Below are positions 19,843 through 28,248 of a stretch of 64,000 bases of DNA, in pieces. The notes beneath the pieces are model-generated. The model saw nothing but the letters and a program-made list of their open reading frames with translations, had not been told where the DNA came from and ran no database searches. Every line of letters begins with the position of its first letter. Positions within the stretch are counted from its first letter, which is position 1. A program made the translations under genes and the position numbers. The stretch lies in the NCBI GenBank assembly GCA_937625935.1, contig OW569395.1, positions 124,001 to 188,000 of the forward strand, written 5' to 3'. Source of the DNA: Tetramitus jugosus. Taxonomy: Eukaryota > Heterolobosea > Eutetramitea > Acrasida > Vahlkampfiidae.

Positions 19843-20568
19843 ATGGTCGAACAAATCGTCCAACATCAACATCAAGAGATCAAAGAATTGAGTACAGCCA
19901 TTACTCAATGGGGAGACAATGAAACCAAGGCTAAAATTGCTCAAGTTATTTCCATGCACATGAAGCACACACTGGAGCCACTGAAAAAGAAGAATCGACA
20001 AACAAAGATGTTGGATTTCGGATGCGGCAACGGTGGAATTACTATTAGCTTAGCAGAAGATGTCGAGTCAATCATTGGTGTCGATCCTTCTGAAAGAGCC
20101 ATCCAAAGCTTTCAACAAAAGATGAGTGATAGTGGTCCATGTCCAAAGGCATCATACAACACGAAAGCTATTCAATTGGATTTGTTGGATGAGGAATCGA
20201 GAGATTCCAAAAAGTTTTTGAAAGAATATGAAAATTCGTTTGACATTGTGATTTGTTCACTTACGTTTCATCATATTCAGCATGTGGAGAAGGCACTGGA
20301 GAAGATGAAACTGGTCCTTAAAGAGGGAGGCTCTGTCTGTATCTGTGATGTACTTAAGACTGATAACTCGATCAATTTTCATCCTCGAGGAGTTTCAAGG
20401 AGTCATGTGTTTCATCTCGGAGGCTTCACTTTGGATGAAATGACTCAGTGGTTGCTCAACACAGAATTTAGTGATGTAAAATTTGAAGAATACACGATCG
20501 AAAAGGAGAATAGTGAGACAAACGAGATGGATCTTTTTCCTCTGTTTATGGTTACTGCGACAAAGTAA
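19843..20568 (+). CDS. Class I SAM-dependent methyltransferase
   Basis: 241 residues from ATG 19843. An in-frame ATG at 19798 would add 15 Lys/Thr-rich residues, but that stretch resembles the A-rich leaders of neighbouring genes. The Rossmann methyltransferase motifs are clear: motif I LDFGCGNGG, acidic loop IGVDPSE, motif II at LDLLDEE, motif IV IVICSLTFHHI, and a post-IV helix with LKEGGSVCICDVL. This is the Methyltransf_11/25 (UbiE/class I small-molecule) type. The substrate cannot be read; ubiquinone-like, lipid and small-metabolite acceptors are all possible. The FHH motif is common among small-molecule and thiol methyltransferases. It is convergent with the surface-protein gene, about 80 bp away. 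Confidence 0.85.
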   Translation: MVEQIVQHQHQEIKELSTAITQWGDNETKAKIAQVISMHMKHTLEPLKKKNRQTKMLDFGCGNGGITISLAEDVESIIGVDPSERAIQSFQQKMSDSGPCPKASYNTKAIQLDLLDEESRDSKKFLKEYENSFDIVICSLTFHHIQHVEKALEKMKLVLKEGGSVCICDVLKTDNSINFHPRGVSRSHVFHLGGFTLDEMTQWLLNTEFSDVKFEEYTIEKENSETNEMDLFPLFMVTATK

Positions 20569-20651
20569 ATCAGTAAACTGACACTTGCTGTAGTAAACTA
20601 GATTCGTTTTATTTGTTCTTATGTTTAATTGTTAGATAGTTTCTTTGTTTT

Positions 20652-21854
20652 TTACATGACATAGAGGTGGACGAGGCCAAGGAAAGCAACGACAACGAGC
20701 ATAAATAGAGGCTTGACTTGGATCACATTGGAGTTATTGGAATGTTCTGAGTTTCTTCCACCTTGGGATGCAGAAGGGGAACTAGCTGGTGAGCTGGCAG
20801 GAGAGGAAGAAGCTGGAGGAGGATTGGAGCTTGAAGGAGAAGGACTAGGTGTGGATGATTCCTTACCAACAATAGCCAACTCAGTGACAACAGAGATACC
20901 ATCATCAATCGTGCTGGCACTTTGAGTAATGACCTTTGTGTCTTTGGAAGCTTCTTGAGAGAACAAAACATAGCTATTGGATGAATAGTGTGCAAAGTTC
21001 AAGCTGTCAGCAGAGATGGAACTTGGGAGAGAGATGTACTTGTATCTATAAACAACGTTGTAGACTGGCTTAGCATTGTTGGAGTTGGTGATAGTGAAGA
21101 AGTACAATCCCTTGTTGGTTCCGGTTGGGAAAGAGGAAGAGGAGTGTGGATTGGTTTCGCTTCTTTCAACCTTGATCTCAAAGTTTCTGTCAGCACCCAT
21201 AATCTCCAATTCAAAAACTTCGTTTCTGGCTGGCATAGCGAATGAGAACTTGTTGGAGATAGATTGTTGGACGGACAACGCGACGTTGTATCTGGTGTAC
21301 AGGTCATAATCATAGTCATCAGAAGGGAAAGTAACAGTGTTACCACCATAAACTGCCAATTCAGTTTGACCAGGTCTCAAATCATCTCTAGAGAAACTTT
21401 GACTGATGGTCTTGGTCATTGTTGTGACAACAGAGTCGTCAGGGAATTGTCTCCACTTGTCACTTCTAAATTCGAGCCAAACCAAGGATGAAGGGGAAAC
21501 ACTGAACAACCCGTCGTTGTAAATAAAACGAATATTGGCACCAAAGTCCAATGATGGAACAGAAGCTTCGTCTTCAATTTTCAGAGTAAAGAATTCAATA
21601 GGGGTGTCCTTGAAAGCCATCTTTTCGGAGTTGTTTGAGCTAGCACTGTTGCTAAAGGTGAATGAAAAGTCAACAGTTGGACTCACAATGTCGAGTTCAA
21701 TGTGTTGGTTGTTTCCGAGATCGAAGAGAAATTGGTTGACACCATCTCCACCCAATACTTGGATGGGAGTGTCCAGATTGTCATAGCAGAGTGCAGACCA
21801 GGCCAAACAGGCGATTAGGGCCAGGATTACTATAATTGACTTTGATAATTGCAT
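20652..21854 (-). CDS. Secreted, probably GPI-anchored surface protein
   Basis: 400 residues from ATG 21854. It has a classical signal peptide (MQLSKSIIVILALIACLAWS), then about 300 residues of beta-rich, Asp/Ser/Asn-containing ectodomain with no recognised family. A Ser/Pro/Ala stalk follows (SPSPSSSNPPPASSSPASSP), then a short polar spacer (SEHSNNSN) and a hydrophobic C-terminal tail (LFMLVVVAFLGLVHLYVM) that ends the protein without a basic cytoplasmic part. That ending fits GPI attachment, although a tail-anchored form is possible. There are no cysteines in the mature ectodomain. The strongly biased, clean codon use suggests good expression (inference). The function is unknown; an adhesin or coat role is the simplest guess. 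Confidence 0.8.
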   Translation of the reverse strand: MQLSKSIIVILALIACLAWSALCYDNLDTPIQVLGGDGVNQFLFDLGNNQHIELDIVSPTVDFSFTFSNSASSNNSEKMAFKDTPIEFFTLKIEDEASVPSLDFGANIRFIYNDGLFSVSPSSLVWLEFRSDKWRQFPDDSVVTTMTKTISQSFSRDDLRPGQTELAVYGGNTVTFPSDDYDYDLYTRYNVALSVQQSISNKFSFAMPARNEVFELEIMGADRNFEIKVERSETNPHSSSSFPTGTNKGLYFFTITNSNNAKPVYNVVYRYKYISLPSSISADSLNFAHYSSNSYVLFSQEASKDTKVITQSASTIDDGISVVTELAIVGKESSTPSPSPSSSNPPPASSSPASSPASSPSASQGGRNSEHSNNSNVIQVKPLFMLVVVAFLGLVHLYVM

Positions 21855-22670
21855 CTTAGAAGCTTGTTGGTATATACAGGGCAAAACTTGTTCAGTTATC
21901 TAGTGTGATTTGTTGATTTGTTGTTGGTTTGAAATATCTGGGTGTTATTTGATCACTTAAATACTAACTCTTCGGTGGGACCATGGCATGTTAGCTCACA
22001 CGCATGGTCTTTTTTTGAGGACTCTGTAATTGAGCTGACAAGCTCCAGACATTTGGGCGGCGAATGAAAATAAATTTTCGAAGGATCGCCCAAAAGTTAT
22101 GACCTTTTCAGAACATGGGCGGAAGGATTGGAATCCTCATGTTTGGTGTTGGCAATTGTCAAGATGTTACCAACACAATATTATTGAAACACAGCGAAGG
22201 AGGAAAGGGACTTGTCATGTTGTTGGATGTCTCAGAATGTGTATTGGCGAAGAGACACAAATCTTGTCGGAACATCTTATTCTGCGAGGGGTGATATGGC
22301 TTAGAGTCCCTTTCTTCAGATATGTTGTGACAAAGTGCTGCTGGGAGAAAAAAAAGCAAGCATCACAAGAAAACCCAGAGTTGGGATCGTTCCCTGCCTT
22401 GCAACATCTGTCTCGACAAGAAAAAATCCAACCAAAACTGATGGCAGGGGAAGGGCGGTGTGAATGATTACTCCGATCTCGAGTTGACCCGCTCACAGCC
22501 CATCACCCAAACACCTCCGCTCTCTCTGATTTCCATACAAAAAAAAGCTTCAGAGCAAACACAGAGAGAGAGAAACAAGCAAAGATCAAGTGGAGAGACA
22601 ACCATATACCTCGATCTCACACACACAAACAACAACTAAACAAACAAATAACAATACAACAAAAACAATC
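21855..22670. other. Long intergenic region upstream of Piwi gene
   Basis: About 815 bp between the divergent 5' ends of the surface protein and the Piwi gene. It contains a stem-loop followed by a T7 run (listed separately), a GC-richer stretch, and at its right end a roughly 100-nt leader of CACA/CAA type. ORFs of about 90-120 codons occur on both strands but look like non-coding text. Confidence 0.5.
21979..22016 (+). ncRNA. Stem-loop followed by T7: possible end of a Pol III transcript
   Basis: GACCATG (21979-21985) is perfectly complementary to CATGGTC (22003-22009) with a 17-nt loop, and seven T residues follow at once. This is the layout of a Pol III RNA 3' end. The 5' end and the identity are not recognised; U2, U4, U5, U6, U3 and SRP core motifs were looked for and not seen. 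It is equally consistent with chance. Confidence 0.2.
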
Positions 22671-25358
22671 ATGAGCTATAGAGGAGGTGATCGTGGTGGT
22701 GATCGTGACTACGATAGAGGTGGTGATAGAGGTGACAGAGGTGGTGGTGGTGGCTACAGAGACGATAGAAGAGGAAGTGGTGAATCTTCTTATCGTGGTG
22801 GTGGTGGTGGTGGTGATAGAGGCGGATATGGTGGTGGTGATCGACGTGGCAGTGGTGGTGGCTACGGTGATCGTGGAGGTGGTCGTGGAGGTGGCTATGG
22901 TAGAGGTGGAGGCCGTGGTGGTTATGGTGGTGGCTATGGTAGTGGTAGCAGAGGTGTCAAAAATGAAGAATTGGACAAGGTTGTGATCGAATACGTACCA
23001 GTCAACACGATTCCACAACCAGAAAAAGTGTACGAGTACAGTTTGATTGCGAGAGGTGCACCTGGAAATTTGGGTGAGCCTGTTCAATTACTTGCCAACT
23101 ACTTTCCACTCAAATTACCATCCAGCACATTCTATCAGTACGCTGTTCTGATTGAACCCATGTGTGACAACCCGAGACTGTGCAATTATTTGATTGCTCA
23201 GCACGAAGAATTGTTCAAGGACAATAATTATGTCTATGATGGTATGGGTGTGCTGTACACGCAACAACCATTGATGAGTGATGCGAATCAAAAGGAAATG
23301 GAACTCGTTTCAGGCACGAGCAACTCTGACACGAAATTCCAAGTCAAGATTCAGTTTGCATGCACATTGTCATCTGCCGATGTCAGTCAATCCGTCATCC
23401 AACTGTTCAACACCATGTACAGGAGAGCGTTGAGACTTTTGAAGCTGCAACAAATTGGTAGAAATCACTATAGTTTGGACCCAAAGTTCTGTGCAGTGTT
23501 GCCAGAGCACAATGTCAAGATTTTGCCTGGATTGTTGTCCACGATTTATGCCAGCAGCAGAGGTCTCTTGTTCAATGCTGATATCATCTATAAGACCTTG
23601 AGAACGGACACTGTGTTGGACTTGATCAACAATGTTGCCAATCAAACACGTGACTACAAGGAAGTTGTCAGAAGCACAGTCAGAAACACTATTGTTCTCT
23701 GTACGTACAACAATCGTACAGTGCACATCAAGGACATTGATTGGGAGAAGAACCCAACGGATGAGTTTGAGAAGAGAGGCGGTGAAAAGATTACCTATGC
23801 ACAGTACTTTGCTGATCAGTATGGAAAGAAGATTACGGATTTGAAGCAGCCACTGTTGGTTCACAAGCCAAAGAATAAGCCTGGATTCGAGTACTACATT
23901 CCAGAGTTGTGTCACTTGACTGGTTTGACCAATGATATGAAGAGTGATTTCAATGTGATGAAAGCTTTGAAAGAGAGCACTGGTCTCAGTCCGACTGAAA
24001 GAGCCAAGCACATTCTCGGTTTTGTCAAGGATAGCACTCAAAATGCTGATTTCAGCAAGGTTCTCAATGATTGGCAATTCCAATTAGATCCTCGATTGAT
24101 TCAGTTGCCTGCCAGAGTCTTGAGATCTGAATCTGTCATGTTTGGAGCTGGAAACCCTGTTCCTGTCAAGATGCCTTCCGCTTCCTGGGACATTAGAACA
24201 ACTCCATTGTTCAAGGGTGTAACTATTGATAACTGGGCTGTTGTCGCACCACCACGCTCTCAAGATGTCGTTGAAAGTTTCCTCGATGTCTTCTTCTCTG
24301 TTTCTGAGCCATTGAACATCAGGATGAAACAACCAAATATTTTCTATGCAAAGGACAACTTCCACGATTATATAGATATTTTGACACGAGAGATTGATAC
24401 TACTCGTGTTCAATTTGTTATGGTGATCCTTCCAAATGACAAGAAGGAGTTGTACGATACTGTGAAGCAGATTTTGTGCCTCGAAAATCCAGTTGTGTCT
24501 CAGTGTGTGGTCATGCGTACCGTTGACCGCAGAGCAAAGGGTATTCAAAGTAAGGCCACAAAGATTGCTGTCCAGCTCGCTGCAAAGATGGGTGCTGCTC
24601 CATGGACCCTGAAATTCTCTTTCCCAGGACCTACCATGTTCGTGGGTATCGATGTCTACCACAGTGGTGAAATCGTGAGCAGAAAGAAGCAATCTGTTGT
24701 CGGTTTCTCTGCTTCCATGAATGCTAGTTTGTCCAGCTATTATAGCAGAGTTATTGTTCAAGATCCTGGCAAGGAAATTTGTGATGCTTTGCAGCCATGT
24801 ATGGTTGCTGCCCTTGAGAAATTCAAGGAATTGAACAACATCTATCCAAAGTTTATCATCTTCTTCAGAGATGGTGTTGGTGAGGGGCAACTTGCCTCAG
24901 TGTTGGAGAATGAAGTCAAGTCCTGCTTGGATTCCATGGAATCGTTGAGGTTGGCTGACACAAAACTTACCTATGTTGTTGTCTTGAAGAAGATCCACAC
25001 AAGACTATTTATGCAAGACAAACAAAGCAGTGCTTTGAGTAACCCAAGACCAGGTACCGTTGTTGACACTGACATCACCAGTCGTGGTGCTCTTGAGTAC
25101 TTCCTTGTGTCACAATCCGTGAACCAAGGAACAGCTACTCCAACCAGATACCAATGTATCTACAATGATTGTAACCTTGCTGCCAACTACTTGCAAACCT
25201 TGACATATCAACTGTGCCACATGTACTACAACTGGTTTGGAACCATTCGTGTACCTGCGCCATGTCTATATGCACACAAGATGGCTTTCCTTGTTGGACA
25301 ATCAACTCACAGAGAAGACGAGCAAAGGAGACTCAACAACAAGTTGTTCTTCCTCTAA
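22671..25358 (+). CDS. Piwi-clade Argonaute with RGG-rich N-terminus
   Basis: 895 residues from ATG 22671, preceded by a 50-nt leader with no G. Residues 1-95 are almost pure RGG/DRGG repeats, a likely target for arginine methylation and Tudor binding. Then come the N, PAZ (about 290-420), MID and PIWI (about 600-895) domains. The slicer tetrad looks complete: D661 in GIDVYHSGE, E702 in GKEICDAL, D734 in RDGVGEGQL and H869 in APCLYAHKMAFLVGQ. The RDGVGxGQ, NPRPGTVVDTDIT and YAHK segments place it in the Piwi rather than the Ago clade, and it ends with the usual aromatic C-terminus (LFFL). It would bind small RNAs and cleave complementary transcripts. It lies head-to-tail with GluRS, 177 bp apart. 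Confidence 0.95.
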   Translation: MSYRGGDRGGDRDYDRGGDRGDRGGGGGYRDDRRGSGESSYRGGGGGGDRGGYGGGDRRGSGGGYGDRGGGRGGGYGRGGGRGGYGGGYGSGSRGVKNEELDKVVIEYVPVNTIPQPEKVYEYSLIARGAPGNLGEPVQLLANYFPLKLPSSTFYQYAVLIEPMCDNPRLCNYLIAQHEELFKDNNYVYDGMGVLYTQQPLMSDANQKEMELVSGTSNSDTKFQVKIQFACTLSSADVSQSVIQLFNTMYRRALRLLKLQQIGRNHYSLDPKFCAVLPEHNVKILPGLLSTIYASSRGLLFNADIIYKTLRTDTVLDLINNVANQTRDYKEVVRSTVRNTIVLCTYNNRTVHIKDIDWEKNPTDEFEKRGGEKITYAQYFADQYGKKITDLKQPLLVHKPKNKPGFEYYIPELCHLTGLTNDMKSDFNVMKALKESTGLSPTERAKHILGFVKDSTQNADFSKVLNDWQFQLDPRLIQLPARVLRSESVMFGAGNPVPVKMPSASWDIRTTPLFKGVTIDNWAVVAPPRSQDVVESFLDVFFSVSEPLNIRMKQPNIFYAKDNFHDYIDILTREIDTTRVQFVMVILPNDKKELYDTVKQILCLENPVVSQCVVMRTVDRRAKGIQSKATKIAVQLAAKMGAAPWTLKFSFPGPTMFVGIDVYHSGEIVSRKKQSVVGFSASMNASLSSYYSRVIVQDPGKEICDALQPCMVAALEKFKELNNIYPKFIIFFRDGVGEGQLASVLENEVKSCLDSMESLRLADTKLTYVVVLKKIHTRLFMQDKQSSALSNPRPGTVVDTDITSRGALEYFLVSQSVNQGTATPTRYQCIYNDCNLAANYLQTLTYQLCHMYYNWFGTIRVPAPCLYAHKMAFLVGQSTHREDEQRRLNNKLFFL

Positions 25359-25535
25359 AACAATCATATCTGCAATACTCACCGTGTCCTTTTCTCTCCA
25401 CTTTTTTGTAAGCACCAAAACCCAAATTCCCGACACTGCAAAAACACCGAACGACCGGAGATCGAAATTTGCACTGGGAACCACCAAAAAATTGCACACA
25501 AACAAAACAACAACAACAAAACTCAAATTTACAAC

Positions 25536-27728
25536 ATGATTGTCAACTTTTCCGAGAGTGCCCCACCACTGGCAGCATTGATCGTCTCTGCCATCACAGG
25601 ACAAAAGCTAAACTTTGCTTACAACAAGCAACAACAAGCTCCAGTTGATCACGCTGCCACTCTGATCATTGATGCCAAGAGAAATTTGAGCATTCGTGGT
25701 AACTTTACGATTGCCTTCTACATTGCCACTCAACTTGACAAGAAGCACCAATTGGCAGGTGCTGATTCTGAACAAATGGCTCAAATTCAAGAATGGATTG
25801 AATTTGCTTCTGTTGATGTTCAATCCTGTGGTGCAAGTGACATGAACCAAATGGATGTCATTGCTCAAAGACTCAACTGGTTCCTCCAATCCAGAACTTA
25901 CCTCGTCGGTTATCGCTTGACTCTGGCTGATTTGTCCGTTTATGAAGCGCTCAAAAATAAGCGCTCTTTTGTTGCTTATCGCGCGCGCTACGGAAAGGAA
26001 CTTTTCCATTTGAACCGTTGGTTCCAATTCTTGGAGACCAATGCGATCATTCAAGAGAATGTCTCTGTGATGCAACAAGCCATCAAGAAGAAGGTCTCTA
26101 CTGATGATATTCACAAGATGAATGCTGCTGTAGCAAAGAGCTCTAGCTCTTCTGGTTCTGGTGCCTCTGGTGATTCCATCTCTGGTGATGTCAATTTGCC
26201 AAATGCTGAAGTAGGAAAGGTTTGCACACGTTTCCCTCCTGAGGCCTCTGGTTTCTTGCACATTGGTCACGCCAAGGCTGCCCTGCTCAACAATTACTTT
26301 GCAAGAAAGTATCACGGTAAGCTCATTTTGCGTTTCGATGATACCAATCCAGCAAAGGAGAAGGCAGAGTATGAGCATGCCATTATCGATGATCTTAAGC
26401 TCTTGGGTATTAAGCCAGATGTTGAGACATTTACCTCTGATAGCTTTGACATTTGTTTAAAGTTCTGTGAGCAAATGTTGAGAGAGGGAACTGCCTATGT
26501 CGATGACACTGAGAAGGAACTCTTCACTGAGGAGAAGAGAAACAAGATTGAGTCCAAGAACAGAAACAATTCTGTCGAAAAGAACTTGCAAATGTGGGAG
26601 GAGATGAAGAATGGTACTGACTATGGACGTACTTGTGCTGTTCGTGCAAAGTTTGACATGCAAGCAGACAATGCCACTCTGAGAGATCCTGTCTTGATGA
26701 GATGCAAGGTCGAGAGTCATCCTCGTACAGGAGACAAGTATAAGGTCTATCCAACCTATGATTTTGCTTGTCCTATTGTTGACAGCATTGAAGGTGTCAC
26801 TCATGCATTGAGAACATCCGAGTACAATGATCGTAACGATCAGTACTACATGATTTGTGATGCATTGAGACTGAGAAAGCCATTCATCTATGACTACAGC
26901 AGACTCAACTTTAACTACACTGTCATGTCCAAGAGAAAGTTGACCAAGTTGGTTGAAATGGGTGCTGTCGATGGATGGGATGATGCTCGTTTCCCAACTG
27001 TCCGTGGTCTTGTGAGACGTGGTTTAACTGTTGACGCATTGCGTAACTTTGTCTTGGAACAAGGTGCCTCCAGATCTATTGCCACAATGGAGTGGGACAA
27101 GTTGTGGACATTGAACAAGAAGGTCATTGACCCTGTTGTACCTCGTTTCACTGCTCTGCCAAAGGACAGATTGGTCAAGTTCCACATTACTGACGGCCCT
27201 GCTCAATTGGAGACCAAGAAGAATTTGAAGCACAAGAAGAACACTTCATTGGGCGAGAAGGACACTTACTACTACAACACTGTCTACCTTGATTCTCAAG
27301 ATGCCAACGCCATTGTCGACAATGAAGAAATTACTCTGATGGATTGGGGTAACGCATTCGTGAGACAAATCACCAAGGATGCCAACGGAAACGTTGTTGA
27401 ATTGAGCGGTGTATTGAACCCAACCGGTTCAGTCAAGACCACCAAGAAGAGATTGACATGGATCCCAGCCAATGATGAAGTCTTGATCCCAGTGAAGGTC
27501 TTCACCTTTGACCACATTATTACCAAGGCCAAGGTTGAACCAACTGACGACTTTGAAAAGATTATCAACCAGAACTCTAAGCACGAAGAACTTTCTGTTG
27601 GTGACTTTAACTTGAAGCAATTGAAGCAAGGTGACATTATCCAATTGGAGAGACGTGGTTACTACAGAGTCGATAAGGCTTATGAGAACAATGAGAACAC
27701 TATTGTCTTGTTCAACATCCCTGCCTAA
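25536..27728 (+). CDS. Cytosolic glutamyl-tRNA synthetase
   Basis: 730 residues from ATG 25536, with a G-free A/C-rich leader. An N-terminal GST-like helical domain (about 1-185) is followed by a Ser/Gly linker, then the class I core: RFPPEASGFLHIGHAKAAL with HIGH at 242-245, LRFDDTNPAKEKAEYE, and VMSKRKL with MSKR at 464-467. The C-terminal part is the anticodon-binding beta-barrel region. The YPTYDFACPIVDSIEGVTHALR segment and ALLNNYFARKY following HIGH match the eukaryotic GluRS branch rather than GlnRS. It charges tRNA-Glu in the cytosol, and the GST-like arm commonly docks to other synthetases or Arc1-type factors. Codon bias is strong, as for a highly expressed gene. Confidence 0.93.
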   Translation: MIVNFSESAPPLAALIVSAITGQKLNFAYNKQQQAPVDHAATLIIDAKRNLSIRGNFTIAFYIATQLDKKHQLAGADSEQMAQIQEWIEFASVDVQSCGASDMNQMDVIAQRLNWFLQSRTYLVGYRLTLADLSVYEALKNKRSFVAYRARYGKELFHLNRWFQFLETNAIIQENVSVMQQAIKKKVSTDDIHKMNAAVAKSSSSSGSGASGDSISGDVNLPNAEVGKVCTRFPPEASGFLHIGHAKAALLNNYFARKYHGKLILRFDDTNPAKEKAEYEHAIIDDLKLLGIKPDVETFTSDSFDICLKFCEQMLREGTAYVDDTEKELFTEEKRNKIESKNRNNSVEKNLQMWEEMKNGTDYGRTCAVRAKFDMQADNATLRDPVLMRCKVESHPRTGDKYKVYPTYDFACPIVDSIEGVTHALRTSEYNDRNDQYYMICDALRLRKPFIYDYSRLNFNYTVMSKRKLTKLVEMGAVDGWDDARFPTVRGLVRRGLTVDALRNFVLEQGASRSIATMEWDKLWTLNKKVIDPVVPRFTALPKDRLVKFHITDGPAQLETKKNLKHKKNTSLGEKDTYYYNTVYLDSQDANAIVDNEEITLMDWGNAFVRQITKDANGNVVELSGVLNPTGSVKTTKKRLTWIPANDEVLIPVKVFTFDHIITKAKVEPTDDFEKIINQNSKHEELSVGDFNLKQLKQGDIIQLERRGYYRVDKAYENNENTIVLFNIPA

Positions 27729-28030
27729 ATAAACTCTTTGCCAACTCGAGATTCAAACAATGCACAACAGACGATTGGTAATGCTTTTCGTTTCTAAACA
27801 CTTCAAAATCTGATTTTCTGTTTGTCCAATGTATTTTAATACAACCATTGCAGTTGCTCTTTTTATTGTCTTTCTTTTGCATTAGCCAGCGCAGAGCGTT
27901 GGCCCTGGTTATCTATGAGGCCTCATTCGTAAAGCGTCATTGCTTCTGTTCCTCACAGAGTGATCCGCCATCTGAGACGAACAGCTGTCATCTGAGCACA
28001 ACCACCCCGAGTCATCCGCAAAAACCCCAC

Positions 28031-28035
28031 AAAAA
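28031..28035 (-). terminator. Pol III terminator of tRNA-Ile
   Basis: Read on the minus strand, five T residues start 2 nt after the tRNA discriminator base, the usual RNA polymerase III stop. Confidence 0.7.
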
Positions 28036-28036
28036 T

Positions 28037-28109
28037 TGGTCGTTGCAGGGATCGAACCTGCGACCAATGGCTTATTAGACCAACGCTCTACCGACTGAGC
28101 TAAACGACC
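28037..28109 (-). tRNA. tRNA-Ile (AAU)
   Basis: 73 nt without an intron. The acceptor stem GGTCGTT pairs with AACGACC and the discriminator is A. The D-arm contains TAGCTCAGTCGGTAGAGC (A box) and the T-arm is GCAGG-TTCGATC-CCTGC with B box GGTTCGATCC. The anticodon loop is CTAATAA, giving anticodon AAU (read as IAU after deamination), hence isoleucine. The anticodon stem has a weak outer T-T pair and one G-T pair, which does not prevent folding. CCA is not encoded as such. It sits alone between GluRS and the RCC1-BTB gene. Confidence 0.95.
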
Positions 28110-28248
28110 TTCTTGTCTTCATGCTTTCTACAGCAGAAGCCACAGTCTATTTTTAGAAAAACTATGGCGACTAAATTTGGGAGAAGGGCACTGTCCAGCT
28201 GATCCATTTGAATGTTTTCATCAACTTTCATTTTCTCAATTTACTGGT

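Noticed and set aside
19669-20001. 110-codon minus-strand ORF over the start of the methyltransferase gene
   Set aside because: It mirrors the Lys/Gln-rich leader and N-terminus of the plus-strand gene; Leu/Phe-rich text without motifs.
22099-22467. 122-codon plus-strand ORF in the intergenic region upstream of Piwi
   Set aside because: Residue composition is erratic (many Cys/Trp/Arg), there is no motif, and an equally long ORF exists on the other strand; looks non-coding.
23370-24083. 237-codon antisense ORF within Piwi
   Set aside because: A shadow of strongly biased codon use in the Piwi gene; no domain.
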